A DNA stretch of 13,279 bases from Pseudomonadota bacterium (GTDB lineage: Bacteria > Pseudomonadota > Gammaproteobacteria > Steroidobacterales > Steroidobacteraceae). This document shows positions 6,395 through 13,139 of the stretch, one piece after another. Below the pieces are notes generated by a model. The model searched no databases. It saw only the letters and a list, made by a program, of their open reading frames with translations, and was not told the origin of the DNA. Every line of letters starts with the position of its first letter. Position 1 is the stretch's first letter. The stretch spans positions 1,917 to 15,195 of the forward strand of contig JAKBBE010000050.1 in NCBI GenBank assembly GCA_021826035.1. Reading direction: 5' to 3'. The translations under genes were made by a program, and so were the position numbers.

Positions 6395-8098
6395 ATGCAT
6401 CCGAAGGCGATCGATTGGATCATCATGGGGACGTACTTCGCGGTCGTGCTGGGGATCGGCGCGACCTTGAAGCGCTCCATGCGCACCAGCACGGACTTCT
6501 TCCTCTCCGGGCGCGCCATCCCCGCCTGGATCGCCGGGCTTGCGTTCATCTCCGCGAACCTCGGTGCACAGGAGGTCATCGGCATGGCGGCCTCGGGCGC
6601 CAAGTACGGCATGGCCACGAGTCAGTTCTACTGGGTGGGCGCGATCCCCGCGATGGTATTTCTCGGGGTGTTCATGATGCCGTTCTACTACGGCTCGCGC
6701 GCCCGCTCGGTACCGGAATACCTCAAGCTGCGCTTCGATGAGAAGACCCGGGGTCTGAACGCCATCACCTTCGCGGTGATGACGGTGTTCTCCTCCGGGA
6801 TCTCCCTGTACGCCCTTGCGCTGCTGTTGCGCCTGCTGCTCGGCTGGGACTTCAACACCAGCGTGTCGCTCTCGGCGCTCATCGTGCTGGTGTACATCTT
6901 CCTCGGCGGGCTGACCTCGGCGATCTACAACGAGGTGTTGCAGTTCTTTCTCATCGTGTTCGGCTTCGCGCCCCTGGTGCTGATTGGCCTGAAGGATGTC
7001 GGCGGCTGGCAGGGATTGGTCGCCGGTCTGCACACGGTGGCCCGCTCGCGCGGTTATGCGCCGAACGCGTGGCTGAGCACCTGGAGTGTGATGGGCAGCC
7101 CGCATGAGAACCCCATGGGCATCGACTGGTTCAGCATGGCCATGGGGCTCGGGTTCGTGCTGTCCTTCGGCTACTGGTGCACCGACTTCCTGGTCGTGCA
7201 GCGGGCGCTCTCGGCCGAGTCGATGGACTCGGCGCGACGTACGCCGCTGATCGCCGCGATCCCGAAGATGCTCTTCCCGTTTCTGGTGATCCTGCCGGGC
7301 ATGATCGCCATTGCCGCCACCGTGCACGGTGGGGCGAGCGGGCTGACGCTGCCGCGTCAAGCGGACGGGCATCTGAACTACAACATGGTCGTGCCGCTGA
7401 TGCTGGGGCGGTATTTCCCGAACGGCATGCTCGGACTCGGCCTGACGGCGCTGATGGCGAGCTTCATGACCGGCATGGCTGGCAACGTCACGGCCTTCAA
7501 CACCGTGTGGACCTACGACATCTACCAGGCGTACATCCGTCGCGAGGCCTCCGATGCGCACTATCTCACGGTCGGACGCATGGCCACCGTGGTCGGCATC
7601 GCGCTCTCGGTCGCAGCCGCCTACGTCACTCATCGCTTCAACAACATCATGGATCTGCTGCAGCTGCTGTTCGCATTCGTGAATGCGCCGCTGTTCGCCA
7701 CGTTCCTGCTCGGCATGTTCTGGAAGCGCACCAGCGGGCACGGCGCATTCGCGGGGCTGCTGGCCGGCACCGCAGCGGCGGCCGTGCATCACGGCCTGAC
7801 GCTGCCGGCGCGCGCAACGCCGGGCATCAAGGGCGGCTGGATCGCCGTGATGCATCTGTACCCGAGTCCGATGGCGCAGAATTTCTGGACCGCGATCTAC
7901 GCGTTCGGCGTGTGCTTTCTGGTGACGGTCGGTGTCAGTCTCGCCACCCGGCCACGGCCCGAGCGAGAGCTCGTCGGGCTGGTGTATTCGCTCACGCCGC
8001 GCCAGGACTCCAGCGCGGCGCGCTGGTATCGCCGCCCGGCAGTGCTCGGCGCGTGCGTCCTCGGCGCCGCCGTGGTGCTCAACCTCCTGTTCTGGTGA
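6395..8098 (+). CDS. SSS family sodium/solute symporter, probably for a hexose or related sugar
   Basis: Encodes 567 residues, about the size of bacterial SGLT-type carriers, with some 13-14 hydrophobic segments in the inner membrane. Features are a first helix at IDWIIMGTYFAVVLGIG (7-22), STDFFLSGR (32-40), the loop EYLKLRFDEKTRG (108-120), FLGGLTSAIYNEVLQF (169-184), and the core GLTALMASFMTGMAGN (349-364) leading to NTVWTYDIYQ, where SSS proteins bind sodium and substrate. A C-terminal linker with ELVGLVYSLTPR precedes a last helix. This resembles the Vibrio sodium/galactose transporter group, but substrate residues were not aligned. ATG 6395 has GAGGGG 6 nt upstream and follows the aldolase stop by 10 nt; the upstream in-frame extension is aldolase sequence read out of frame. 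Family firm; sugar specificity inferred from neighbours. Confidence 0.94.
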   Translation: MHPKAIDWIIMGTYFAVVLGIGATLKRSMRTSTDFFLSGRAIPAWIAGLAFISANLGAQEVIGMAASGAKYGMATSQFYWVGAIPAMVFLGVFMMPFYYGSRARSVPEYLKLRFDEKTRGLNAITFAVMTVFSSGISLYALALLLRLLLGWDFNTSVSLSALIVLVYIFLGGLTSAIYNEVLQFFLIVFGFAPLVLIGLKDVGGWQGLVAGLHTVARSRGYAPNAWLSTWSVMGSPHENPMGIDWFSMAMGLGFVLSFGYWCTDFLVVQRALSAESMDSARRTPLIAAIPKMLFPFLVILPGMIAIAATVHGGASGLTLPRQADGHLNYNMVVPLMLGRYFPNGMLGLGLTALMASFMTGMAGNVTAFNTVWTYDIYQAYIRREASDAHYLTVGRMATVVGIALSVAAAYVTHRFNNIMDLLQLLFAFVNAPLFATFLLGMFWKRTSGHGAFAGLLAGTAAAAVHHGLTLPARATPGIKGGWIAVMHLYPSPMAQNFWTAIYAFGVCFLVTVGVSLATRPRPERELVGLVYSLTPRQDSSAARWYRRPAVLGACVLGAAVVLNLLFW

Positions 8099-8104
8099 TC
8101 ACTC

Positions 8105-8308
8105 ATGGGACTTGATATCCGCATTCCGGTCGGCGCGCTGTTCAGCGTACTCGGCCTCCTGCTCGCCGGCTATGGTCTGCACGGCGGGGCCGCGCTCGCG
8201 CAGCGCTCGCTCGGCATCAACATCGACCTGTGGTGGGGCATGGTGATGCTCGTGTTCGGCCTCGCCATGCTGGGGCTGGCATGGCGCGCCCGCGCGCGCC
8301 GTCGCTGA
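8105..8308 (+). CDS. small two-helix membrane protein, probable partner of the symporter
   Basis: Encodes 67 residues with two hydrophobic helices (about 7-24 and 44-60), a conserved-looking middle of QRSLGINIDLWWG, and a positively charged tail RARARRR that should stay in the cytoplasm. The ATG lies 6 nt after the symporter stop with only a weak ribosome site, so translation is probably coupled. Some SSS carriers have short membrane partners (YhdT with PanF, YjcH with ActP); this protein does not look like either, but the arrangement is analogous. Function unknown; an accessory or stability subunit is the best guess. Confidence 0.78.
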   Translation: MGLDIRIPVGALFSVLGLLLAGYGLHGGAALAQRSLGINIDLWWGMVMLVFGLAMLGLAWRARARRR

Positions 8309-8333
8309 AGCACACCGCTCCGCGATCGGTGCG

Positions 8334-8712
8334 TCAGCTCGCGTCCGCGGGGTCTTCGGCTCGGGCGTAGCGGCCGGGGCACATGCCGACCTGCCGCGCG
8401 AATGCCACGCTGAAGGTGCGTGCGCAGCGATAGCCGACCTGTTGGGCGATTTCGGCGAGACCGAGATCGCGCCGGCGCAGCAGCTGCGGGGCCTTTACCA
8501 TCCGCCAGCTGAGTAGGTAGTCCACCGGCGCGGTCCCGACCGTCGGCGTGAAGCGCTCGAAAAATGCCGATCGCGACAATGCGGCCGCCGCAGCGAGCTG
8601 CGCGATCGTCCAGGACGCGCAGCAGTCCCGGTGATGCCGCGGTCGAGGCGGCCGATCGCAGCGCCTTGATCGGCCGCACGTCAAGCAGTCGGTTCAGGAT
8701 CACTTCGCGGGC
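8334..8712 (-). pseudogene. AraC-family regulator remnant, frameshifted and missing its cupin domain
   Basis: Two reading frames together resemble an AraC regulator. From about 8712 to 8611, one frame reads AREVILNRLLDV...IKALR...GLLRVLDD, like the helix that ends the cupin domain. From about 8612 to 8334, another frame reads WTIAQLAAAAALSRSAFFERF, VDYLLSWRM, LGLAEIAQQVGY, FSVAFARQVG, which is a nearly complete double helix-turn-helix. The roughly 15-20 residues that normally join the segments are missing exactly where the frame changes, so a deletion broke the gene. The sensory cupin upstream is also absent and replaced by sequence overlapping the PAS ORF. The HTH half alone (start at 8684) might still be translated. 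It may once have controlled the sugar genes next to it; that is inference. Confidence 0.75.
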
Positions 8713-9202
8713 GGGGCGCTGCGCACGCCGCGGGGAGGATCTGTTGCCGCGCAGCGAGCGGTTGCGCATGCTCGCACTCGATGTCACCGACCCCGACAGC
8801 ATCGCCGCGGGCACGCCGTGAGGCCGAATGCCGGTGCGCCGCAGGCTCGCGGGGCTCGAGGATCACCACGGTGAGGGTCAGCCGTCCGCGCTGCATCGGG
8901 CTGAGGCTGATGTCGACGGGGATCTCGGTGCCGCAGGGGCTCAGCGCCACCAACGGCAGGCCGGTGCCCATGGGCCGGTGCCCGCGCTGATCGGTGAACC
9001 GCAGCCGCTGACCGATGTGCGCCAGGCGCAGCCGCTCCGGCAGCAGGACCTCGACGCTCTGGCCACACAAGGTTTGCGGGGCGTGGCCGAGCAGACGCTG
9101 CACCGGGTCGCTGACGAACACGATCGTTCCCGACTCATCGACGATGAGCGCAGCGGCCTGCGGGTCCGGCAGTGCGCAGTCCAAGTGAGCGGGCGGTCGC
9201 AT
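8681..9202 (-). CDS. PAS-domain ORF without output domain, probably truncated
   Basis: Encodes 173 residues. Residues 14-117 form one PAS sensor domain: AALIVDESGTIVFVSDPVQRLLG, GQSVEVLLPERLRLAH, RPMGTGLPLVAL, GTEIPVDISLSP and a final strand LTLTVVILEP. PAS domains bind small ligands, haem or flavin and normally feed a kinase, cyclase or DNA-binding domain. Here the last 55 residues are low-complexity (Ala, Arg, Pro) and run in a different frame over the AraC remnant, so the original output domain appears lost. ATG 9202 is the first start after an in-frame TAA just upstream; no clear ribosome site precedes it. It lies 87 nt after cbpM on the same strand and may be read with it. PAS call firm; whether a functional protein is made is doubtful. 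Confidence 0.7.
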   Translation of the reverse strand: MRPPAHLDCALPDPQAAALIVDESGTIVFVSDPVQRLLGHAPQTLCGQSVEVLLPERLRLAHIGQRLRFTDQRGHRPMGTGLPLVALSPCGTEIPVDISLSPMQRGRLTLTVVILEPREPAAHRHSASRRARGDAVGVGDIECEHAQPLAARQQILPAACAAPRPRSDPEPTA

Positions 9203-9289
9203 CGCAGGGCCGGATTATTCGTCGCGGCCGCGCGGCGCAGAAGTCGGTACAAGTGAGTATCCGCCTCCGGCGTGCCCGTGCGCCGACGT

Positions 9290-9613
9290 TCAAGGCGTGA
9301 GCAGGTGCTCGAGGCGCTGGAGCTGACGCTCCAGGGTTTGCTGCGCCTCCAGCAGCTCGATGGCCAGCGCTGCACCGCTTACGTTCACGCCGAGATCGTG
9401 CATCAATCGCCCGGCGAGCGCCAATCGCGGCAGCGCCGCGGCTGGCAGCTGCCACTCGGCCGGGGCGGTGCCGCGCGGCGCCACCAGGCCGAGTTCGGCC
9501 AGTTCGGCAATCACCGCGAGGTCGACTCGGCACAGGGCGCAGATGTCGCCGGCGCCGATCCAGTCGGCCTCGCTCACCAGACGCACCTCGTATCGTTCGA
9601 CGGCTTCGGTCAC
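9290..9613 (-). CDS. cbpM: chaperone modulatory protein CbpM
   Basis: Encodes 107 residues (E. coli CbpM has 101). CbpM binds the J-domain of CbpA and inhibits both its co-chaperone and DNA-binding activity. Seen are a MerR-like helical core (ICALCRVDLAVIAELAELGLV, 24-44), EWQLPAAALPRL, the helix AGRLMHDLGVNVSGAALAIELL (67-88) and a C-terminal coiled segment EAQQTLERQLQRLEHL. The GTG at 9613 lies 4 nt after the cbpA stop, with AAGAGGTGA about 6 nt upstream, which fixes the start over in-frame codons inside cbpA. Tight cbpA-cbpM order is the usual arrangement. A short hairpin (CGGCG/CGCCG) in the gap after the stop may reduce read-through. Confidence 0.92.
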   Translation of the reverse strand: MTEAVERYEVRLVSEADWIGAGDICALCRVDLAVIAELAELGLVAPRGTAPAEWQLPAAALPRLALAGRLMHDLGVNVSGAALAIELLEAQQTLERQLQRLEHLLTP

Positions 9614-9617
9614 GGCG

Positions 9618-10580
9618 TCACCTCTTGAGGTCAGCGCGTGGGTCGAACGTCCCGAGCTTCGTGCGCATCTCTTCGTACAGCGCACGCGCCTCCGGGGATT
9701 TCGCCGGGGGCACGACGATCTTCAGCTGCACATAGGCGTCCCCCGGCGGCTGCCCGGGCAGACCGCGGCCGCGCAGACGCAGCTTTTGGCCGGACTGCGC
9801 GCCGGTCGGCACCTGCATGTCGACCGCGCCGCCGAGCGTCGGGACGGTGACCGTTGCGCCAAGCGCCGCTTCCCAGGGCGTGATCGGCAACGTCAACGTG
9901 ACGTCACGACCCTCCAGCTGGTAGAGCCGATGCGGCCGGACGTGCACCTCGAGATACAGATCGCCCGCCCGCGCGCCGCCGCCGCTGCGCTCGCCCTGGC
10001 CGGCAAGGCGAATCAGCTGGCCGTCGGTGACGCCCGCCGGAATGCTCACCCGCACGGTGTGGGCGCGCACGTCGAGCGAGCCATCGGACTTCATGTCGGG
10101 GCGCTTCAGTTCCAGCGTGCGCGTGCCGCCGCCGAAGGCCTCCTCGAGCTCGAGGTCGATGCGGGCATGGTGATCGCGTCCCTGGCGCGACGCTCGCCGA
10201 GCGCTGCCGCCGAATGGACTCGTGCCGCCGAACAGCGAGGAGAAGAAATCGCTGAAGCCCTCGCCGTCAAAGCCGTGCGTCCCAGCGGTGCCGGGCCGTG
10301 CGCCGCCGCTGAACTCGAAGCCGCTCGCCCAGTCCGGCGGCGGGCGGAACTGCTGGCCGGACTTCCACTCGCTGCCGAGCTGATCGTAGGCGGCACGCTT
10401 CTGCGGGTCCTTCAGCACCTCGTAGGCTTCCTGCACCTCCTTGAACTTACGCTCGGCGTCCGTTTCCTTGCTCACATCGGGGTGGTATTTGCGGGCGAGC
10501 CGCCGATAGGATTTCTTGATCTCCTCGGCGGTAGCCGTTCGGGCCACGCCCAGCAGCTGATAATAATCCCGGTATTCCAT
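9618..10580 (-). CDS. cbpA: curved DNA-binding protein / DnaJ-type co-chaperone CbpA
   Basis: Encodes 320 residues, close to E. coli CbpA. It works as a DnaK co-chaperone through its J-domain and binds curved DNA on the nucleoid. The J-domain (1-70) begins MEYRDYYQLLGV and has the essential HPD at 33-35 followed by FKEVQEAYEVL. A Gly/Phe-rich linker (about 85-130: GFDGEGFSDFFSSLFGG) leads to the DnaJ C-terminal beta domains from about 135 on, with SIPAGVTDGQLIRLAGQGE, EAALGATVTVPTL and GQKLRLRGRGLPG. The cysteine zinc-finger of DnaJ is absent, as expected for CbpA. ATG 10580 is followed at once by the family start. A sigma-32-like promoter lies upstream (10630-10655), about 40 nt before the ATG. 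Confidence 0.95.
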   Translation of the reverse strand: MEYRDYYQLLGVARTATAEEIKKSYRRLARKYHPDVSKETDAERKFKEVQEAYEVLKDPQKRAAYDQLGSEWKSGQQFRPPPDWASGFEFSGGARPGTAGTHGFDGEGFSDFFSSLFGGTSPFGGSARRASRQGRDHHARIDLELEEAFGGGTRTLELKRPDMKSDGSLDVRAHTVRVSIPAGVTDGQLIRLAGQGERSGGGARAGDLYLEVHVRPHRLYQLEGRDVTLTLPITPWEAALGATVTVPTLGGAVDMQVPTGAQSGQKLRLRGRGLPGQPPGDAYVQLKIVVPPAKSPEARALYEEMRTKLGTFDPRADLKR

Positions 10581-10629
10581 GTGCGACGCAGCCCTCGCGC
10601 AATCAATAGAGGAAACGCTGAACGCAGAG

Positions 10630-10655
10630 ATGGGGACGATGGCGGCGAAGCCAAG
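10630..10655 (-). promoter_or_regulatory. sigma-32-like heat-shock promoter for cbpA-cbpM
   Basis: On the minus strand CTTGGC (10655-10650), preceded by CC, lies 14 bp before CCCCATCT (10635-10628). The sigma-32 consensus is CTTGAA then CCCCATnT at 11-16 bp. The -10 match is complete, the -35 has four of six. Predicted start of transcription is near 10621. Confidence 0.5.
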
Positions 10656-10666
10656 GGTCGGGGGCG

Positions 10667-10695
10667 CTTGAACCCCGCCGGTTCCGGCCCCATGT
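10667..10695 (+). promoter_or_regulatory. sigma-32-like heat-shock promoter for trxC
   Basis: CTTGAA (10667-10672) and CCCCATGT (10688-10695), 15 bp apart, match the sigma-32 consensus almost fully. Transcription would begin around 10699-10701, only 2-4 nt before the trxC ATG at 10703, giving a near-leaderless mRNA. Confidence 0.5.
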
Positions 10696-10702
10696 CCGGT
10701 TC

Positions 10703-11158
10703 ATGAACGCCGAAACCTCCCGGGCCGATGCTCTGCTGGTCGCCTGTCCCCACTGCCACTCGCTCGTGCGGGTGCCCGAGGCGCGTGCCGGGGAGCACCC
10801 GAAGTGTCCGCGCTGCAAAGCCCCGGTGCTCAGCGGGGAGCTGGTCGCCCTCGATACCGGCGCGTTCGCCGCACATGTCGAGCGCGCATCGCTGCCGGTG
10901 TTGGTGGACTTCTGGGCGCCATGGTGCGGTCCGTGCCGCATGATGGCCCCGGTGCTGGACCGCGTGGCCGCGCAGCGCGCCACCTCGCTGCGCATCGGCA
11001 AGGTCAATACCGACGAGCAGCAGCCGCTGGCCGGCCGTTTCGCCATCCGCAGCATCCCGACGCTGATTCTCTTCCGCGGCGGTCAGGAGCTGGCGCGCCA
11101 GTCCGGCGCGGTGGACGCGGCCACGCTCTCGCGCTGGCTCGATCAGGCGCTGCGCTGA
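10703..11158 (+). CDS. trxC: thioredoxin 2 (TrxC) with N-terminal zinc finger
   Basis: Encodes 151 residues (E. coli TrxC has 139). It is a cytoplasmic disulfide reductase of the oxidative-stress type. The N-terminal zinc ribbon has two CxxC pairs, CPHC (15-18) and CPRC (35-38). The thioredoxin domain follows with VDFWAPWCGPC (68-78, redox cysteines 75 and 78), KVNTDEQ and the cis-proline in RSIPTL (Pro119). ATG 10703 gives a start about 10 residues before the first zinc cysteine, like relatives; there is no clear Shine-Dalgarno (GTCCGGTTC precedes), compatible with a leaderless or near-leaderless transcript. It diverges from cbpA across a 122-bp region with promoter-like sequences in both directions, suggesting co-induction with a chaperone under stress. 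Its end is 16 nt from the convergent ABC permease gene. Confidence 0.96.
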   Translation: MNAETSRADALLVACPHCHSLVRVPEARAGEHPKCPRCKAPVLSGELVALDTGAFAAHVERASLPVLVDFWAPWCGPCRMMAPVLDRVAAQRATSLRIGKVNTDEQQPLAGRFAIRSIPTLILFRGGQELARQSGAVDAATLSRWLDQALR

Positions 11159-11174
11159 GCGCGCGGCGCACCGG

Positions 11175-11978
11175 TCAGGACACGCTCTCGGCGCTGTAGC
11201 GGGCGAGCAGCCCGGTGCGCAGCGCGTAGCGGAACACCCGCACGAAGAAATACCCGGCCAGGGCGACGTCGAGCACTGCGAGCGCGGCGCCCGGCAGCAG
11301 CGCCGACGCCGGAAGCGCATGTCCGGCGAGGATCGAGCGCATGCCCTGGAAGACGTACGCGGGTGGCAGCCCTCGGGCGATGAGCTGCATCCAGTGCGGG
11401 AGCGTCGCGAGCGGATAGAACACCCCGACGAACGGCGAGAGGAGTGCCGGTAGCGGCCACACCAGCCACTCCGATGCCGGGCCCAGGCGCAGCACCAGCG
11501 CGCTGGCGAGGATGCCGAGGGCGATGCCGAAGCAGAACAGCACGAGCAGGAAGGGCAACAGCATCGCGCCGAGGGAGAAGAACGACAGTCCGAACACCGC
11601 AGTCGCCAGCACCAGCATCACCGCGAGCCCGATCGCGCTGGTGCCGATGCTGGTGATGACCAGCCCGGTGATGTACTCCGGCGTGGTGAGCGGTGTTGCA
11701 AACAAATTGAGGAAATTCCGCGACCACACGTCCTCGAGGAACGCGGTGCTCACCCCTTGCATGATACGGGTGAAAAAATCCCACAGCAGCACGGCCCCGA
11801 GCAGGCTCGGAACGTAGTTGAATCGGCCCGCGCTCATCGTGTTCAGGTAGCGCGTGATGAAGCCCCACACCACGATGTCGATCGCCACCCAGGCGAACAT
11901 CGGCAGAGCCCGGACCGGGCTGCTGCGGATCAGGTAGAACTGGCGCAGCAGGATCCCTGCGATCGGGCGGAGCTTCAC
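11175..11978 (-). CDS. ABC-2 type transporter permease
   Basis: Encodes 267 residues with six likely membrane helices: about 26-45 (MFAWVAIDIVVWGF), 58-70, 103-130, 134-164, 171-192 and 231-250. SWNL-type loop residues appear as VWSRNFLNLFATPLTTPEY (84-102), and AIGLAVMLVLA and FVGVFYPLATLPHWMQLIARGLPPAYVFQGMR (183-214) match ABC-2 exporters. It forms the membrane channel of an inner-membrane ABC exporter with the ATPase encoded just upstream. The GTG at 11978 sits in the GTGA overlap with the ATPase stop, which decides the start and implies translational coupling. The substrate is unknown; related pairs are annotated as multidrug or polysaccharide exporters. Its gene converges on trxC with a 16-nt gap and no visible terminator. 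Confidence 0.9.
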   Translation of the reverse strand: MKLRPIAGILLRQFYLIRSSPVRALPMFAWVAIDIVVWGFITRYLNTMSAGRFNYVPSLLGAVLLWDFFTRIMQGVSTAFLEDVWSRNFLNLFATPLTTPEYITGLVITSIGTSAIGLAVMLVLATAVFGLSFFSLGAMLLPFLLVLFCFGIALGILASALVLRLGPASEWLVWPLPALLSPFVGVFYPLATLPHWMQLIARGLPPAYVFQGMRSILAGHALPASALLPGAALAVLDVALAGYFFVRVFRYALRTGLLARYSAESVS

Positions 11979-12793
11979 TGCGGGTGCTCCGCGGCGCTCA
12001 GCGGCTCGCGCGCCAGACGGATGAACAGCGCCTCGAGGGTCTCGGCGCCGTGCTCGGCCGGCAGCCGACGCGGATCGCCCTCGAGCAGGATCCGGCCGTG
12101 CGAGAGGAACAGCACTCGGTCGCAGACCGCTTCAACCTCGTACATGTTGTGCGAGGTCCAGAGAATGCCGCAGTCATCATCGGCTGCGAGTCGCCGGATC
12201 CGTTCGCGGATCGTCTGTGCCGCGGAGGGATCGAGGGACGCCGTCGGCTCATCGAGCAGCAGCAACTGCGGCCGGTTCAGTACCGCCTTGGCCAATGCAA
12301 CCCGTGTCTGCTCCCCGGAGGAGAGTACGCCGCACTTGGTGTTGCGCAGGTGCTGGAGGTCGAACTGATGCAGCAGCGTCTCGATGCGCGCGGTGAGGCG
12401 CGGGATGCCGTAGATGAGCGCAAAGAACCGCAGGTTCTGCTCGACCGTGAGATTGCCGGGCAGCGCGGCATACACGGCCGCGAAGTTCGCCTGGGCCAGG
12501 GCGCGCGAGCGCTGCTGCGCCAGGTCGATCCCCGCGATCCGGATGTCACCGGCGCTCGGGCTGAGCACGCCGAGAATCATGTTGATCGTCGTGGTCTTGC
12601 CGGCGCCGTTCGGGCCCAACAGACCCACCACTTCGCCGCGGGCCACCTCGAACGAGATGCCCTCGACCGCGACCAGCGCGGCGTAGGTCTTGCGCAGCTG
12701 CGCGACGCTGAGTGCCGGATGCGCCCCGGCGGCTCGGCCGGCTGTGGTTCCAGGGGCCTGCGCAGAGGTGGTATCAGCGGTTCGAGCATGCAT
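11975..12793 (-). CDS. ABC transporter ATP-binding protein (CcmA/NodI-like exporter ATPase)
   Basis: Encodes 272 residues from the ATG at 12793; a GTG at 12853 in the same frame would add 20 Pro/Thr-rich residues. The ATPase domain starts near residue 27 (PALSVAQLRKTY) with Walker A GPNGAGKT (60-67), signature LSSGEQ (157-162), Walker B LLLLDEPTASLD (177-188) and the H-loop His215 in WTSHN. It drives the permease encoded next with a 4-nt overlap. The Q-loop Gln, normally before LTV, is not seen: the segment reads NFAAVYAALPGNLTVEQNL. I recall close relatives with a similar NFSS-type segment, so this may be a subfamily trait rather than a defect. Neither start has a strong ribosome site. Function: export of an unknown substrate, cytoplasmic face of the inner membrane. 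Confidence 0.92.
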   Translation of the reverse strand: MHARTADTTSAQAPGTTAGRAAGAHPALSVAQLRKTYAALVAVEGISFEVARGEVVGLLGPNGAGKTTTINMILGVLSPSAGDIRIAGIDLAQQRSRALAQANFAAVYAALPGNLTVEQNLRFFALIYGIPRLTARIETLLHQFDLQHLRNTKCGVLSSGEQTRVALAKAVLNRPQLLLLDEPTASLDPSAAQTIRERIRRLAADDDCGILWTSHNMYEVEAVCDRVLFLSHGRILLEGDPRRLPAEHGAETLEALFIRLAREPLSAAEHPQ

Positions 12794-12903
12794 CGGCGTC
12801 TGGGATGTCCAGGGTACAGGCGGTCCGATCGGCGGACGGTGCGGCGTGATCACGCGCGATGCCGCACGGACTGCGCCCGGTCGGGTGACTGCGCGAGGCT
12901 GTA

Positions 12904-12932
12904 AATCTATCTAGGCACCCGAACCGAAGCAA
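12904..12932 (-). promoter_or_regulatory. candidate sigma-70 promoter for the ABC exporter operon
   Basis: On the minus strand TTGCTT (12932-12927) and TAGATT (12909-12904) are 17 bp apart, matching the consensus at four and four or five of six bases. Transcription would start near 12897, upstream of both possible ATPase starts. Confidence 0.5.
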
Positions 12933-12999
12933 GCCGTGCCGCGGTCCCATGACCTGCGCGCTTCCGACCCCGCCATCGGCGCGGGGCGCGGTGGGCGAT

Positions 13000-13072
13000 C
13001 GCTCCCTGAGTGCCGCTCCGCGGTTGCGGCGTTCGCCGCGCCGTGGTACATCATTTTGGTATCGAGGGAGCG
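13000..13072 (+). repeat. 8-bp inverted repeat enclosing smaller hairpins upstream of the last gene
   Basis: CGCTCCCT (13000-13007) and AGGGAGCG (13065-13072) are perfect reverse complements 57 nt apart. Between them GCCGC/GCGGC (13012-13030) and GGCG/CGCC (13028-13037) can form shorter stems. It could fold as a branched leader RNA or be chance in GC-rich DNA. The 286 bases between 12854 and 13139 hold no gene that I can see; a short weak TAACAT (13077-13082) might be a -10 box. Confidence 0.3.
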
Positions 13073-13139
13073 GGCCTAACATTGTGAGCGTGGCCCGAGT
13101 CGTGCCGTGCAGGAATCACCGAATCCACGATCCGAGGTC

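Noticed and set aside
6167..7855. Minus-strand 562-codon open frame
   Set aside because: Antisense shadow of the aldolase and symporter genes; His/Gln/Arg/Glu-rich composition, no family.
9360..10706. Plus-strand 448-codon open frame
   Set aside because: Antisense to cbpM and cbpA, whose families are certain.
11984..12904. Plus-strand 306-codon open frame
   Set aside because: Antisense to the ABC ATPase gene.
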